A DNA stretch of 64,000 nt from NCBI GenBank assembly GCA_003415625.1, contig PYIU01000001.1, positions 7,690,210 to 7,754,209 on the forward strand. Reading direction: 5' to 3'. The position numbers and the translations under genes were made by a program. The notes beneath the pieces are model-generated. The model saw nothing but the letters and a program-made list of their open reading frames with translations. It was not told the DNA's origin and did no database searches. This DNA comes from Aquanectria penicillioides (lineage: Eukaryota; Ascomycota; Sordariomycetes; Hypocreales; Nectriaceae). Below, in pieces: positions 1-11,232 of the stretch (position 1 is the stretch's first letter; each line of letters starts with the position of its first letter).

Positions 1-334
1 GACCAACTGACCTTTACGCTGGCACGCGAGGTATTTGCGCCCGATCTCATACTTTGATTTCTCGCTCAGACTAACAATGACATCGCAGGTTGGCCGTGAT
101 GGCAAGCACATTACAGTCAACACCATCGCTCCCGGTCCTGTTCAGACAGATTCGCTGCCGCCAGTACCCGAGGTTGAGCCAGTGAAGGACTACCTTGTGT
201 CGTTGACTCGAGGCGAAGAGAGAGTTGGAACTGTTGAAGACATTGCTGACGCCGTACTGCTATTGGCAAGCGAGAAGAGTCGCTGGATTACTGGCCAATT
301 CATCTCTGTCAGTGGTGGAATCAACGGTGGGTAA
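1..334 (+). CDS. Short-chain dehydrogenase/reductase, 3' end only
   Basis: This is the C-terminal part of an SDR oxidoreductase that begins before the window. Exon 1..30 (DQLTFTLARE) joins exon 89..334 across a 58-nt GT/AG intron (31..88) with a CTAAC branch point at 71-75. The joined frame reads through ITVNTIAPGPVQTD, the usual segment after the YxxxK helix, then a flexible substrate-loop region, and ends with WITGQFISVSGGINGG, the classic SDR C-terminal motif. The catalytic Tyr/Lys and the cofactor loop lie outside the window, so substrate cannot be judged. It is convergent with the transcription-factor gene, with about 100 bp between the stop codons. The family call is firm; the specific reaction is unknown. 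Confidence 0.85.
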
Positions 335-436
335 AATTAGCACGATTAGATTTCTTTCGGCTTCTATGCATTAAATTTGATTTCCTCCCTACTTTCGCCT
401 CTCAATCCTCCCATACGTGCAGCACGCTGAGAACCC

Positions 437-2073
437 TTACGGGGTAATTTTATGCAAGTTCAATTCTACGAGTAGTTCATCGACGTTGGGCGATTCCAAA
501 ACACCGATCCATATCATCTCCTGGGCTAGTTCAACGCCTTTGGCAGGAGATTGATTCAATTGAGTCATGTCTCTCTGAATCTCGTAGACATATCCCTTTC
601 TCTGCTCACTATTTCGCAATAAACTAGCCGTAACCAAGGCCCAGATTTTTAATTCGAAGTGCTTCGACTTGAGGTGCCTTGCATGCAGGTCAACGAGGTC
701 GCTCAGCTTGGCATGAAAGAGTTCTTGGTCATCAGCAATAAAACCAAACTTCTCCTTCAATTTTGACATGATCAGAAGGCAAACTAGTCGCAGCATCTCC
801 CTCATGATGAGATCGCTGCATTGCTCCTGGGCGAGAACATCATTTGGCAACCGAGGCATGGACAGCAAGAAGTGGATGCAAGGCCCGAGTAAGGTAATTC
901 ATCCAGGTCTTTTTCCCAATACGATTGCGAGTAGCTATTGAGGTTTATTACGTCGGCGATGGAAGATACCATTGTCATTGCTTCGCCTGCAACGGAAATA
1001 GAAGGGGGCATCTGTTCTATCTGGAGAAGCAATGCTCGTAATCTGTGCGGAACATCCCGAATCGATCGGGTTCTCTTTACCAGAATGTCTGGGGGAAGCG
1101 GAAATCGAGGAATAGCGTCAAAAGCGCTACTACCCGTTATGTCATATCTTTGCATCCAGTCAGACAGGTCCAATTGGTGTTGAAATTTAGACTTACAAAA
1201 GAACGAGAAGAGGCATGCGATTTCCCAGATTTGCAAGACCGCCTCGTATATTTGATATTAGGACGAGGCCTTCCATGTGAGCATTCCAACTGTCCCAATC
1301 ACGATATCGTATCTGTTATGAGGTTAGGCAAGAAGAATGTGAAGCTCATTTGCAGACATACACTGAGGCAGACGTGTGCTAAAATATTCGCAGTTGTCCC
1401 GTCGGTAGCGCATTCTGTAGGACTGGTAATTCGTTTTCGTAAAAGTTTGACAGACCGTGCATAGTGTTCAACAATCTCCGGGTTTTGGAGAGGGTTGGAA
1501 TCCCCGTTGAGCTTCGCCAAGAAGGTGGCAGTGTTCCCCAAGGTCACATGGAAGGCGCCGGGGTCTGTTACTGCAATCTCAATCCAAACGGTACGTAGAG
1601 GCTGATAATAGTGAGCCGTCGCATTAGCTAGCGTGATATCCAGGATTAGCAAGTCTCATTTATTGCACACAATCATCCCATGGCAGTTGGCATCGTTGAT
1701 ACTGACCGAAATGAAGGAGCTCTTGAACGCGGGCATTGACTTCGACAGGAAGGCTGCCCGTAGGGAAAAGGGACATGTTAGGTAAAGCAAGCTCCCTATT
1801 TACTACCTGGCTTGTTGAAGGTTCCTCAGCCCGCGGTGCCGAGGCAGATTTGGTGTTTGCTCGAGGCCGGCGGCGCCGTTGACCAATATCCTTCATCACA
1901 TGACGACGAATTTCCCTGCGGATACCTTTATCCTCTCGAATACTTGTTGGATGAGATACATTTACGAATTTGAAGTCGGTAGCTGGAGAGTTGTTTGACA
2001 CTTTGTTAGACACACTCGTGGGAGCCTGCTCCCGAGCTAGAGGAGGTGCACGAGGCATTCCTGGTACTTCCAT
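437..2073 (-). CDS. Fungal-specific transcription factor domain protein, with an apparent frameshift
   Basis: Four exons are inferred: 2073..1671, 1627..1362, 1312..1197 and 1147..437, separated by 43-49 nt introns with GT/AG ends (two have GTATGT and GTAAGT donors). With one base restored the product is about 498 residues. Near the N-terminus is FVNVSHP followed by a basic stretch (IRRHVMKDIGQRRRRPR), typical of the Fungal_trans_2/DUF3468-type regulators. Later segments WNAHMEGL, RGGLANLG and DITGSSAFDAIPRFP are also typical of that family. No Zn2Cys6 cluster is visible, so it may be a cluster-less family member. The last exon changes frame near 884-886 (a CCC run), before CIHFLLSMPRLP; one extra base joins the frames. 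The ATG at 2073 was chosen because upstream in-frame sequence has no earlier ATG. Confidence 0.7.
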
Positions 2074-4106
2074 CAGATGATGGTTGTTGACAACCAATTC
2101 GCGTTCATGACCGCGTTTGCTCTTCCTGACTTTAACCAGCTCCAAGCAACTCTCAAGTAAAAGGGAGCGGGCAGAGTTGGTGTAGGGAGAGGAAGATGGG
2201 CTAAATAATCCAGGGCGAACGCAGACGAATGTCTTGGCACTTGGTTGATGGCGCGCGTGAGATCTCTCGTAGCCTAAGCCGTGTGCAGAGTGGGGACGGA
2301 GTCACGCTGAAGATATGAAATAAAGAGTGCGCGATTTAAACCAATTGGGACTTCGGTCGCCTCTAAAGGGCTAGATCTCGCTCGATTCATGCACAGGGCA
2401 TGGATAGTTGGTCAGCTCATTTATATAAAGGGATTTATTGATGAATTGACATGACGAAGCTCTGACACAAGGAACATGCTCTGGAGCGTAACTACCCTAA
2501 ACCACACAGTGGAGGCGACCGGGGGTGCAGAGAAGCAGCCCTGAATTTCGACAAACCCATAGCAGGAAATGCCAGCGAGGGGAATTGGACACATTGAACA
2601 GAAATTGCATGCAGATCAGTCAAATGTGTTTTGGTGAAGTGGGGACTCACAAAGTGAACCTTCCAAAACATGGCAGGAAATGTAGCTACCAGCATGCGGA
2701 TTCCACGATGAGCATGTGTACGGTACGTAGTGCTTGCTGAAACCATGCGATTTTCTCCTGCGATGGGACGTTGCAACCCCTACTTGGCGATTATTGATTA
2801 CTTTGTAAAGTGTCCAATTACCCGGGACCAGATCCCCCCTCTTCACTGGTCGGATGGTGCACACCTGGATGCCGACTTAGCCGTGGGACTGGGGAGAATC
2901 TATTGAGTCTACTACGAATAAGTGATGGCAGCTTCGATCATGTGCCTACCCTACAGTTGGACGATGGATCAATAAAGTATCAAGCAGGGATCACAATGCG
3001 GTCATGATATAGATGCTGGAGCGAAGGATTATCTCTGTTGAAAAAATGCTGTTGGTTCGTACGATGAATGATCGTCGACCGGCATGCTCTCCGCAACAGG
3101 GACATGGAAGGACTCCCAGCATGAACGGGCCCCTCAAGTTTCCAGATTACCTTGCATAGAACTGGATCCATTGCGACAAGCTGGCGTCTCAGTTCCTCGG
3201 ACAAAAGGACTACGAGTCACAAAATCACGACCCTGGCTGGCTGCATGAGCAGGAGATGCCAAGACCTCAGCACAGGCTGGAACCAAGATTTTCCTGAAAA
3301 TTTTTGATAGCATTCTTCCCAATAGGCATGGCAGGACCGCGTTTGACTCGCCAGCGAGCGACTGCGGTTCCTGGTAGCCGAGCTGGAACCGTCAATCTTG
3401 TCTGGTGGGTTGGCTCCTGCAGCTCGATTCAGATGGTCGCAGGAAGTTGTCGTCAGCTGGGAGGGACAAAGCAGGCAGACGGCGCGGGGAGGGAAAAATG
3501 TTTAGGATCTAAAGGTGCCAACTTGGAGACCCCGAAGCTTCTCCGCAATCTGGGCAGCACGAATAGGGTCAAGTGGCTTGGGGTACTGGAAGCCGAAACA
3601 TGGGGGGAAAGGGGGGGGAGCAACGGCTGGGCTGGACCAACGGCGCAAACAGAGACTAGAAGGTGTCTGGACTGGACAGACGGCTTAGGCAAAGGTGGGC
3701 GGGCACTTAAGTGTTTGCCGCGGGCTCACAACAGCGGACTGCCGAGACTTTAGATAAACTCATGAGGTAAGCGTGTGCCGGCAGTCTGGAGGTCAATAAA
3801 ATATGACAAAAAAACCAAGTAACTTCGTACTGTTATTGACGACCAAAATTGCATGGGGAAAAGGAGGGTTGGGGCCACATGACAGGACCTGCGGATCTTC
3901 ACTTTTCCCTGCATCTCAGCTGCTCCCCGCACCACGTGGATGGGCGACAACAGGGGACAAGCTGGCAACTGCAGGGCACAGACGGAGGGAACCAAACCAT
4001 AACCCCAATTTCCCCAACTCTCCCCAACTGGAGCTAATCAAAGGGCCGGGATATCTCATCAGGGCGCGCTCGGCAGTCGTGCTGGATAAGCCTTCATCCG
4101 GCGCAT

Positions 4107-4637
4107 CTGGGGTTTTGCGTGTGGTTCGTGTGGCCGCCCCGCTAATTCGTGGAGAGACGCTGGACGAATTGCGGGGTCTCCACACAGCCCTCTGAGATTC
4201 GCAGGGGTTTCTTCAGGGCTTCTGCGGCCTCGAACCGACGCCACCAGGGCGTTGGGCGCGGGCTTGGCGAACCGGTTTCTCCAAACGCAATCTGCGATTC
4301 AGCCACCAGAGAAAAACCTTTATCCAGGATCTGGGCTCTTCCCCAGACGCCAGGGCATGGCGGCATGCACAGGTACGCGCTTCGTGATGGTGCTGAGTTT
4401 TTCTAGGGCCCCCCCCGCCCGGGCTAACCTCTGCTGGCCGTCGTGGCGTCGACGCTACGCCCGTCGCGACGCTCCGCGCACCGAGAAGCGTGGAAAATGG
4501 CGACAAGCGTGACCTCCCTTGCGGCCACTAACCCGCCGTGGCATGGGCGGCCAACATTCCGGATAACGCATTATGCCCGCGGACGGTTGCGCTCGACTCA
4601 GGGATCCATGCCCCAGGGACCAGAGAGAGAGCCCCAG
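4107..4637. promoter_or_regulatory. Candidate CreA-type sites upstream of the quinate permease
   Basis: Four matches to the CreA consensus SYGGRG lie in the permease promoter: CTGGGG at 4107-4112, GCGGGG at 4171-4176, and on the other strand CCCCAG at 4611-4616 and 4632-4637. The last two form a close pair about 20 bp apart, about 70-95 bp before the TATA box. Paired sites are what carbon catabolite repression of a permease would need. The motif is short and this DNA is G+C-rich, so chance matches are likely. Confidence 0.35.
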
Positions 4638-4704
4638 AGCCCCAAGCCCGCTAGAGGCGTGGGCCCGGGGCTCCATGTGCTCTGAGAGCCTGCATCGTCA
4701 CCAC

Positions 4705-4712
4705 TATATAAG
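4705..4712 (+). promoter_or_regulatory. TATA box of the quinate permease
   Basis: TATATAAG lies about 350 bp before the permease ATG, at the downstream edge of the G+C-rich promoter. It implies a long 5' leader that would contain the AAC repeat and a T/A-rich palindrome. Confidence 0.5.
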
Positions 4713-4930
4713 CTTCTCGCGACCCGTCGCCATGAGAAGAAACGTGCCACTCTGAGCTGCATCCGAACACAGATTCAGATTCAACCCCCATCTCCACGGA
4801 TCCGACACCCTCGTCCTGCCTTTTCCTGAGCCAATCGGTTGTGCTTCAGCCAGTTTCCTCTCCACCGCAACGACCCCCTGTGTGTGCTTCGTGGCAGGGT
4901 GCCCTGGGCCTTGAAGCTTGAATCATCCTG

Positions 4931-4949
4931 AGAGAAAAATTTTTTCTCT
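4931..4949. repeat. Perfect inverted repeat in the permease leader
   Basis: AGAGAAAAA and TTTTTCTCT form 9-bp perfect arms around one central T. In the predicted 5' leader it could form a hairpin or be a protein site. The A/T run makes chance symmetry possible. Confidence 0.4.
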
Positions 4950-4980
4950 GTCACTTGGCATATAATAAGACGACAACAGC

Positions 4981-5013
<33 letters not shown>
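4981..5013 (+). repeat. (AAC)11 trinucleotide microsatellite in the 5' leader
   Basis: Eleven uninterrupted AAC units end about 50 bp before the permease ATG. On the sense strand this gives an unstructured CAA-type leader, which in other eukaryotes favours ribosome scanning. The tract is likely to vary in length between strains. Confidence 0.9.
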
Positions 5014-5014
<1 letters not shown>

Positions 5015-5064
5015 CCTAACCCATAATCCCTTTCCTCTTTCACAGAGGACAGAATCCATCCATC

Positions 5065-6756
5065 ATGGGTCTCACCATCAACAACATCTTCGCCGTCAAT
5101 GAAGACCGCCCCACCCCCAAGGCCGTCTACAACTGGCGTGTCTACACCTGCGCAGCCATCGCCTCCTTCGCGTCCTGCATGATTGGCTACGATTCCGCCT
5201 TCATCGGAACCACCATTGCCCTCCCGTCCTTCACCAAGGAGTTCAACTTCGCCTCCTACTCCAAGTCTGAGCTCGCCCTGGTTCAGGCCAACATCGTCTC
5301 CGTCTACCAAGCCGGTGCCTTCTTCGGCAGTCTCTTCGCCTATGCTACCTCTCACTTCTACGGCCGACGCAAGTCGCTCTTCATCTTCGCCATTGTCTTC
5401 ATTCTCGGTGCCGGCATGATGCTGGGCGCCAACGGCGAGCGCGGTCTGGGTCTCATCATTGCTGGCCGTGTCCTCGCCGGTGTCGGCGTCGGTGGTTGCT
5501 CCAACATGGTCCCCATCTACTGCGCTGAGCTGTCCCCGCCTGCTATTCGCGGACGATTGGTTGGCATTTACGAGCTGGGATGGCAGATTGGTGGCCTGGT
5601 CGGGTTCTGGATCAACTACGGTGTCAACCAGACCCTTGCCCCTACCCACAAGCAGTGGATCATCCCTTTCGCTGTCCAGCTCATCCCTGCTGGTATGCTG
5701 CTCATTGGTGCTCTGTGGATCAAGGAATCGCCCCGCTGGCTGTTCTCCAAGGGTCGCCGCGAGGAGGCCATGGCTGCCCTTTGCTGGCTGCGCAAGCTCG
5801 ACGCCTCTGACCTGTACATCATCGAGGAGGTCAACTACATTGAGGAGGATCTCGAGCGCATCCGCAACGAGATTGGTGCCGGTTTCTGGAAGCCCTTTGC
5901 TTCTCTGAAGCACAGTCACGTCCAATGGCGATTCTTCCTCGGTGGCATGATGTTCCTCTGCCAGAACGGTTCCGGTATCAACGCCATCAACTACTACAGC
6001 CCCACTGTCTTCCGAAGCATCGGTATCCAGGGCACCAGCACCTCTTTCCTGACCACTGGTATCTTCGGTGTCGTCAAGACCAGCGTCACCGTCATCTTCA
6101 TCCTGTTCCTCATTGAGACTGTCGGCCGCCGCAAGCTTCTCATCATCGGTTCCGTTGGAGGCTCTCTCTGCATGTGGTTCATCGGCGCCTACATCAAGAT
6201 TGCCAACTCGGCCGCCAACACTGCCAACACCCAGCTGTCTTCCGGTGGTATCGCCGCCGTCTTCTTCTTCTACCTCTGGACCACCTTCTACTCCCCCACT
6301 TGGAACCCCATTCCCTGGGTCCTCAACTCTGAGATCTTTGACCAGAACACTCGGTTAGTACCTAAAAGCCTAAAACCCCCCCTTATCATCCTACCCTCGC
6401 TAACTCATTCGTGCAGATCTCTTGGTCAGGCCTCCGCTGCTGCCAACAACTGGTTCTGGAACTTCATTGTCTCCCGATTCACTCCTCAGATGTTCTTGAC
6501 CATGGGCTACGGAGTCTACTTCTTCTTCGCCTCGCTCATGATCCTCTCAGCCGTCTTCGTCTTCTTCTTCATTCCCGAGACCAAGGGTCTTCCCCTCGAG
6601 GCTGTGGACCGTCTCTTCGAGGTCAAGCCTGTGTGGAAGGCTCACGGTGTCCTCATGGAGGAGCTCAAGGTCCAGGAGGAGGAGTTCCGACGAAATGTCG
6701 GCAATGTCAACCTGGGTGAGGAGAAGCTGTCCGTCCAAGAGAAGGAGCAGGTTTAG
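5065..6756 (+). CDS. qutD: Quinate permease-type MFS transporter
   Basis: A proton-coupled sugar-porter family membrane protein, most like the fungal quinate permeases QA-Y/QutD. Exons 5065..6353 and 6417..6756 give 542 residues; the 63-nt intron (GTTAGT donor, CTAAC branch, GCAG end) is a multiple of three, so the unspliced frame stays open and would falsely add 21 residues. The start MGLTINNIFAVNEDRPTPKAVYNW, loop motifs FYGRRKS and ESPRWL, GRVLAGVGVGG, QNGSGINAINYYSPTVF and the PETKG end are sugar-porter hallmarks; the NEDRPTPKAVYNW start and NNWFWNFIVSRFTPQMF fit the quinate branch. Twelve membrane helices are expected. Quinate is a plant phenolic used through the qut/qa pathway, but no qut catabolic enzymes lie nearby, so substrate is inferred. 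Confidence 0.88.
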   Translation: MGLTINNIFAVNEDRPTPKAVYNWRVYTCAAIASFASCMIGYDSAFIGTTIALPSFTKEFNFASYSKSELALVQANIVSVYQAGAFFGSLFAYATSHFYGRRKSLFIFAIVFILGAGMMLGANGERGLGLIIAGRVLAGVGVGGCSNMVPIYCAELSPPAIRGRLVGIYELGWQIGGLVGFWINYGVNQTLAPTHKQWIIPFAVQLIPAGMLLIGALWIKESPRWLFSKGRREEAMAALCWLRKLDASDLYIIEEVNYIEEDLERIRNEIGAGFWKPFASLKHSHVQWRFFLGGMMFLCQNGSGINAINYYSPTVFRSIGIQGTSTSFLTTGIFGVVKTSVTVIFILFLIETVGRRKLLIIGSVGGSLCMWFIGAYIKIANSAANTANTQLSSGGIAAVFFFYLWTTFYSPTWNPIPWVLNSEIFDQNTRLVPKSLKPPLIILPSLTHSCRSLGQASAAANNWFWNFIVSRFTPQMFLTMGYGVYFFFASLMILSAVFVFFFIPETKGLPLEAVDRLFEVKPVWKAHGVLMEELKVQEEEFRRNVGNVNLGEEKLSVQEKEQV

Positions 6757-9625
6757 AGTGTTGATTGGACGGTATTGGTCCAATGAATGAATCAGGGGTT
6801 CACCTGGCGGGAATCGATTCCGACTCATTGCGATACCCACCAATACGTCACATCACACGAGTGCAGTTAATATTGACTGCAAATACAAATGTAGTATAGA
6901 AATTAGTAGGCTTTGGTATATTATAATGCAAACCATGGTTCTCAGTTCACTTTAAGATGCTTCTCAAAGCAGCGCAAGCAAATTTCTCATATCCCTGGTT
7001 TTCGTGAGTGAAGACGAAGGATACCACATCCAAATCTAGTCTGACCATTTCCAGAGTCCACAGAAGAGATTCAAGCACCCAAAACACTAACCACACCATT
7101 GTCATATCAGTGTAAGCACAGAAGCTTTCTGAGGCTCCTCAAGTCTCCTCATGTATCATACCTAGTCGGGAATGCCAGCACATCCCAAATTCTTGTCACA
7201 GCAGTCGATCAATGGTTGAAGAATCGCTTTTGTACCCCCAGCAGCCACAGTCGTGGCTGTGAATCCCTCCCTACTTTGTCGCAGCACGCCTTGGTTGCCT
7301 GGCCAACAAAGTCTGCCTTTAAGCAACGGTTGGTGACGCTATCCGTCCTACATCATGTGGCCATGATGGGAGTGGCAGTGATGGGCATTAGACTGATGAT
7401 ACTTGAAAGCCTCATAATGATGGTGATTTTGAGAAGATGCCGATTTAGCTTGAAAATCTTTTGCAACACGCTAGAATTACCTATAAATAGGACATGAAAA
7501 AAATGGGGTTTGGGAGACCACAGTGAATATATAAGTTTTTCTGTCGCTGAATAAGAAGTGAGTAGGAATCTAGTGCATGGGTGACGACACCTGACCAAAC
7601 TACTCATATGACAGCTCATGCCGTGGCCAAGACACGTAACCCAAAGGATCCCAGTGTAAGTATTCTACCTAGATGCAAGGTAAGATGCTGTGCACAAGTT
7701 TACGCCGTCATTAGGAATGTCAAGGTGATCTACCAACTGCAAGTCAGACTACGGTGCCACAGCTCGGAAAGACCAATCGACAATTATTTTTATCCAGTGT
7801 TGATGCTGTCTAACACGGCATTAAGAGTTGGATGATCTCGGTCTGTAGCATCCCTTGGATCATCTGCTTCGGCTGGGCCACTCGGCTTTAGAGAACCGGC
7901 ATACTTGTATCTGTCTACCCAGATGTCCTGAGTGGTATGACTGACACTTGACAACCAATTGCAATAAAAATGGAGGACATCGCTGCAAGAAGACTAGGAG
8001 CTACTATGCGAGGATTGGCTGGCCAACTCACTCAATGGTAGAAAAAAAGGGATCAATTGTGTGAAAATTTTATAGTGAGTGAGCTTCCGTAGATCCCCCT
8101 AAGCCAAACATGAGTCGTTCCATAACGCATTGGCGATGATGAGGAAGCGTTGACGATGCAATCTATTTTTCATCCCGCGACAAAAATGATATCTGACTTC
8201 TTCGGGGCTGTCTCGGCTGAACCGATGACAAGTTGCAGTAATGAATTGATTCGCAATTTCCATGACATCATGGCCAAGAAGGATCACTATCATCGGCCAA
8301 TTGCGACTTAGAGGTCAGAGACAGCAGAGCCGATCACGTTCCTGAGATCTCAATTTTAGGAGTCGAGGGTTGGCCGTAGGGTCCCGCAGCAGGTGATAAT
8401 TTGCATTCAGGCTGGTAAAGCAAGCAATACAATAAATTGCTGGGTGAATTCGGTTATTTTATGTGCTTATAGTGCTAGGGCTATCGAGTCGAGGATTGCA
8501 TTCATCAGCGACCGTTTCGGAATAAACCTATAAACCTTTAAGTCTAGCATTAAATTTACGGCACAAGATTGTTCTAGCTCGAATTATTTTTAATTGCTCC
8601 TTACTCTCACCATTCGGTCGAAGGTTTATATGAGATGAGTCGTCACCGAAAAATGCAAAGGTGGTTCGTTCAGCATACTGTATACGTTCCTTCACTGATG
8701 CAATGCTTTTATTTTCGCTATGAGTATTTCTGCCGTGAATATGGGGGATGAGATCGACCATCATCTGGCATTTGAAATTCAGACTTTTTCTCTCGTTCTT
8801 TCCCTTCTAGTCTCAGTGAATGTTTATCTTGCTAGTTCTGCAAGGAGTACAGAGGTAGAAGAGAGAACAAACGGGGAGAGCAAACCAGTTCTCCAGAAAT
8901 CAGAAATGTACAGCGAGCTGTAGTAATGGTTAGCAACCCAAAATAGCCTTGGTAGAGCTATTAAATGGGCGGAACTACCGGGATTTTGCATCATTATTTC
9001 GTGACGGCGTTGAATTTTCACCATCAGCTGACTTGTGACCACATCCCACACACGGGGTATTGGTGGATAGGTGACGTATTACTACGCAGGAGTTGTTCAG
9101 CCGATGGAAACTTCCACACGGGAGTCCCGCACCCCGCAGCCGAGGAATGGAAAGTCACTTGAGCTTGCTGGAACGACTAGTATGATTTCCACTGCCTGTC
9201 AACCAGACCCTGGTGCAGAATGAGAGATTTATTAACATGCCCTAAGGAGAGTAGACAATTTCGAGACTAAATGAGTGTTGTCAGTGTTCCTCTATCATCT
9301 GAGTTGGTCGGTTAGGACTGGTTCTAGATCGACAAGGTCGCTGACAGTCAATTTGAGTCTAATAGGAAGCCCAGCACATTGCGAAACCCCAGATACCTTA
9401 TTTGCAGCTGGCACTAGTTACCCGTAACATACTATGACATGGTCGTGTCTGAATTCAGCTTGTCGGCGGTTCCGTACTTACTCAACCCACAACGCGGGGT
9501 GTGATGGCTGGCCCTCCCCCGCATGATGGATGCGCTATCGATATCCGGGGCCTCTTCGTATAAATAGTCTTCACTGCTCAGATCTACTAGTTGAAACCTA
9601 CGGGGCTTGAATATTAAGTCAAAAT
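6757..9625. other. Intergenic, no recognisable gene
   Basis: About 2.9 kb. Open frames (for example 7099-7497 on + and 8528-8764 on -) have no motif, no plausible splice partners and skewed composition. I see no RNA gene or clear repeat. The distal part is the promoter of the GH16 gene. Confidence 0.55.
9559..9566 (+). promoter_or_regulatory. TATA box of the GH16 gene
   Basis: TATAAATA lies 60 bp before the GH16 ATG, a normal spacing for a fungal gene with a short leader. Confidence 0.55.
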
Positions 9626-10871
9626 ATGAAGTCAACTGCCACGTTTTCGATCTTGGCACTTCTACTCCACGGTGGAAGTGCCGCTCTCTGTGGTTCGGCT
9701 TGTGATCTCTATACGCTCACGTGGGAGGAGGAGTTCGGCTCGACCCAGGTTAATACCTCGGTTTGGAACTTCAGAACCGATCAGAAGGCTCTCAGTGCTC
9801 AATTAGCTGCAAACGTTGAGCAATCTGACGACACCCTCGTCATCAATCTCAAGAAACAACAGGTCAATAGCTACAGCTAGTAGGTATGAACTCACTCATG
9901 TCCAACTCCAACATCATCTGACCTTTGTTTAGTATAGGTGGAGGCGTCATCTCAAAGCCTAATTTCCATTATGGCTACTTTGGGTCTAGGATTCGCATGA
10001 ACTATGGGAAAGGGTGGCACACCTCGTTCTGGCTCATGGCGGGAGAGTGAGTACTTGAGCCTGATGGCATCTGCTGGAGCTGACCTTGGAATCCAGCGGA
10101 TCCACTACATATGATGTTGCAAGCCATACTCACAGCGAAATTGACATTTTTGAGCGTGAATCGACATCAAACTCATCGCTGTCTCATAACATCAATCTCT
10201 GGAAGGCGGATAATACGAGACAGACTAACTACGGGTCTGGGTCACTCTCGATATCCTACCAGTTTCCGGACTGGCATGTATTTGGTGTGCTCTGGAATGA
10301 AACCCACGCCGTATTTTACATCGATGGAGTGCTGTCAGCTTCTTTGTCTTTCTTACCAACGAAGTGGCCGCATGATTACTTGAACATTTGGTTGACGTCA
10401 CTTGCGTATGGTGTTACCCCGGATGACACCAAACTGCCATCAAAAATCCAATCTTCGTACGTGCGTTACTACCAGAAGGACATTGTGAGTATTCGACATG
10501 ACGTGAATAAGTGCGTTACGGAACCTTGCTAACTTGTGAAGTATTTGACGTCCGGAAATTTGTGCTTTTCCCATGCTCAGGGAGATACACCTTGTGGATC
10601 CAACAAAGGCTACACCGAGTCCGGATCTTCCTGGTACACCTCATCTCTAGATGGGTACACTACGGGTCTAACAACTCGATACAACTGTCGTAACGCAGGC
10701 TCAACAGCGTTATGGAGCCTTGACAGTGCACCGGCATCTGGAACTTACGAAATTTGGGTTTGGGTCATAGCTCGCAGCGATTCCGATCCCTCAGTCTCAT
10801 ACGAAGTATTGAAGGATGGCGTTGTTGCCGTGCAGACCACTGTTGATCAAACATCGGGAAGCGCTCGCTAG
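9626..10871 (+). CDS. Secreted GH16 family protein with truncated golvesin-like domain
   Basis: Exons 9626..9879, 9933..10046, 10097..10484 and 10542..10871 give 361 residues. A signal peptide (MKSTATFSILALLLHGGSA) is followed by a GH16 beta-glucanase/transglycosylase-like domain with the catalytic signature EIDIFE; the nucleophile and acid/base would be E137 and E142, with D139 between. Around residues 255-360 lies a second domain (GYTESGSSWYTSSLDGY, then TYEIWVWVIARSD) resembling the golvesin/Xly-type carbohydrate-binding module. The frame ends at TAG (10869-10871), but family-like sequence continues in the same frame for 38 codons to TAG at 10986-10988, so the stop looks like a nonsense mutation of a TGG tryptophan codon. 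An alternative acceptor at 10580 would skip a 13-residue linker. Confidence 0.82.
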
Positions 10872-10988
10872 GTGAGCCTAACGAGTTCCCTAGTCCTTTC
10901 AAAGGGACAAAAGTTGGTAGTTCGCTTGACAACGTCAGAGTTCGGCTGTGCTAGGGCGGATACAGTGAAAGCACTGCGGGCGACCTAG
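10872..10988 (+). pseudogene. In-frame continuation of the GH16/golvesin gene after the nonsense codon
   Basis: Thirty-eight codons follow the TAG without another stop, starting VSLTSSLVLSKGQKLVVRL and containing a Cys/Ala-rich end before a second TAG. Its pattern (V-S-L, then K-G, then V-R-L-T) fits the last strands of the golvesin-like domain. It is untranslated unless the UAG is read through or the base call is wrong. Confidence 0.65.
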
Positions 10989-11232
10989 TTATGCTGAGCA
11001 CTGCTGGATTTCGGAGGGCACCGTGTGTGGTTTGAATTGAAATGTTTTGTCTGTCGACAATCTCTATTAAGTGAACGTGATCCATCTATGTATCTTCATT
11101 TCCCCGATTACGAGCACATGCTTTGCAACAAATTCCAGGTAAATCAGTTGGCTTTACCTGTCATCATTGTTTACTCTATATTTATCAAATGGCTAGCTAA
11201 TTTTGGTGCATGAGTATTTCATGACTCCTCGC

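Larger units (their letters stand above)
2074..5064. other. Long intergenic region, divergent promoters
   Basis: About 3 kb lies between the divergent transcription-factor and quinate-permease genes. I recognise no gene. The part from about 3300 to 4750 is clearly G+C-rich and carries candidate CreA sites and a TATA box for the permease. Open frames here are short, without family motifs, and look like chance readings of G+C-rich DNA. Confidence 0.6.

Noticed and set aside
3304..3753. A 149-residue plus-strand frame in the promoter region
   Set aside because: G+C-rich, low-complexity composition with no motif; such frames are expected by chance in this stretch.
4951..5925. A 324-residue open frame on the minus strand opposite the quinate permease
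   Set aside because: It is antisense to a clear transporter gene, composed of Val/Gly/Asp/Glu runs and a poly-Val end from the AAC repeat, and has no family features.
7099..7497. A 132-residue plus-strand frame downstream of the permease
   Set aside because: No recognisable domain, no introns or neighbours that extend it, and unusual residue use. Not reported as a gene.
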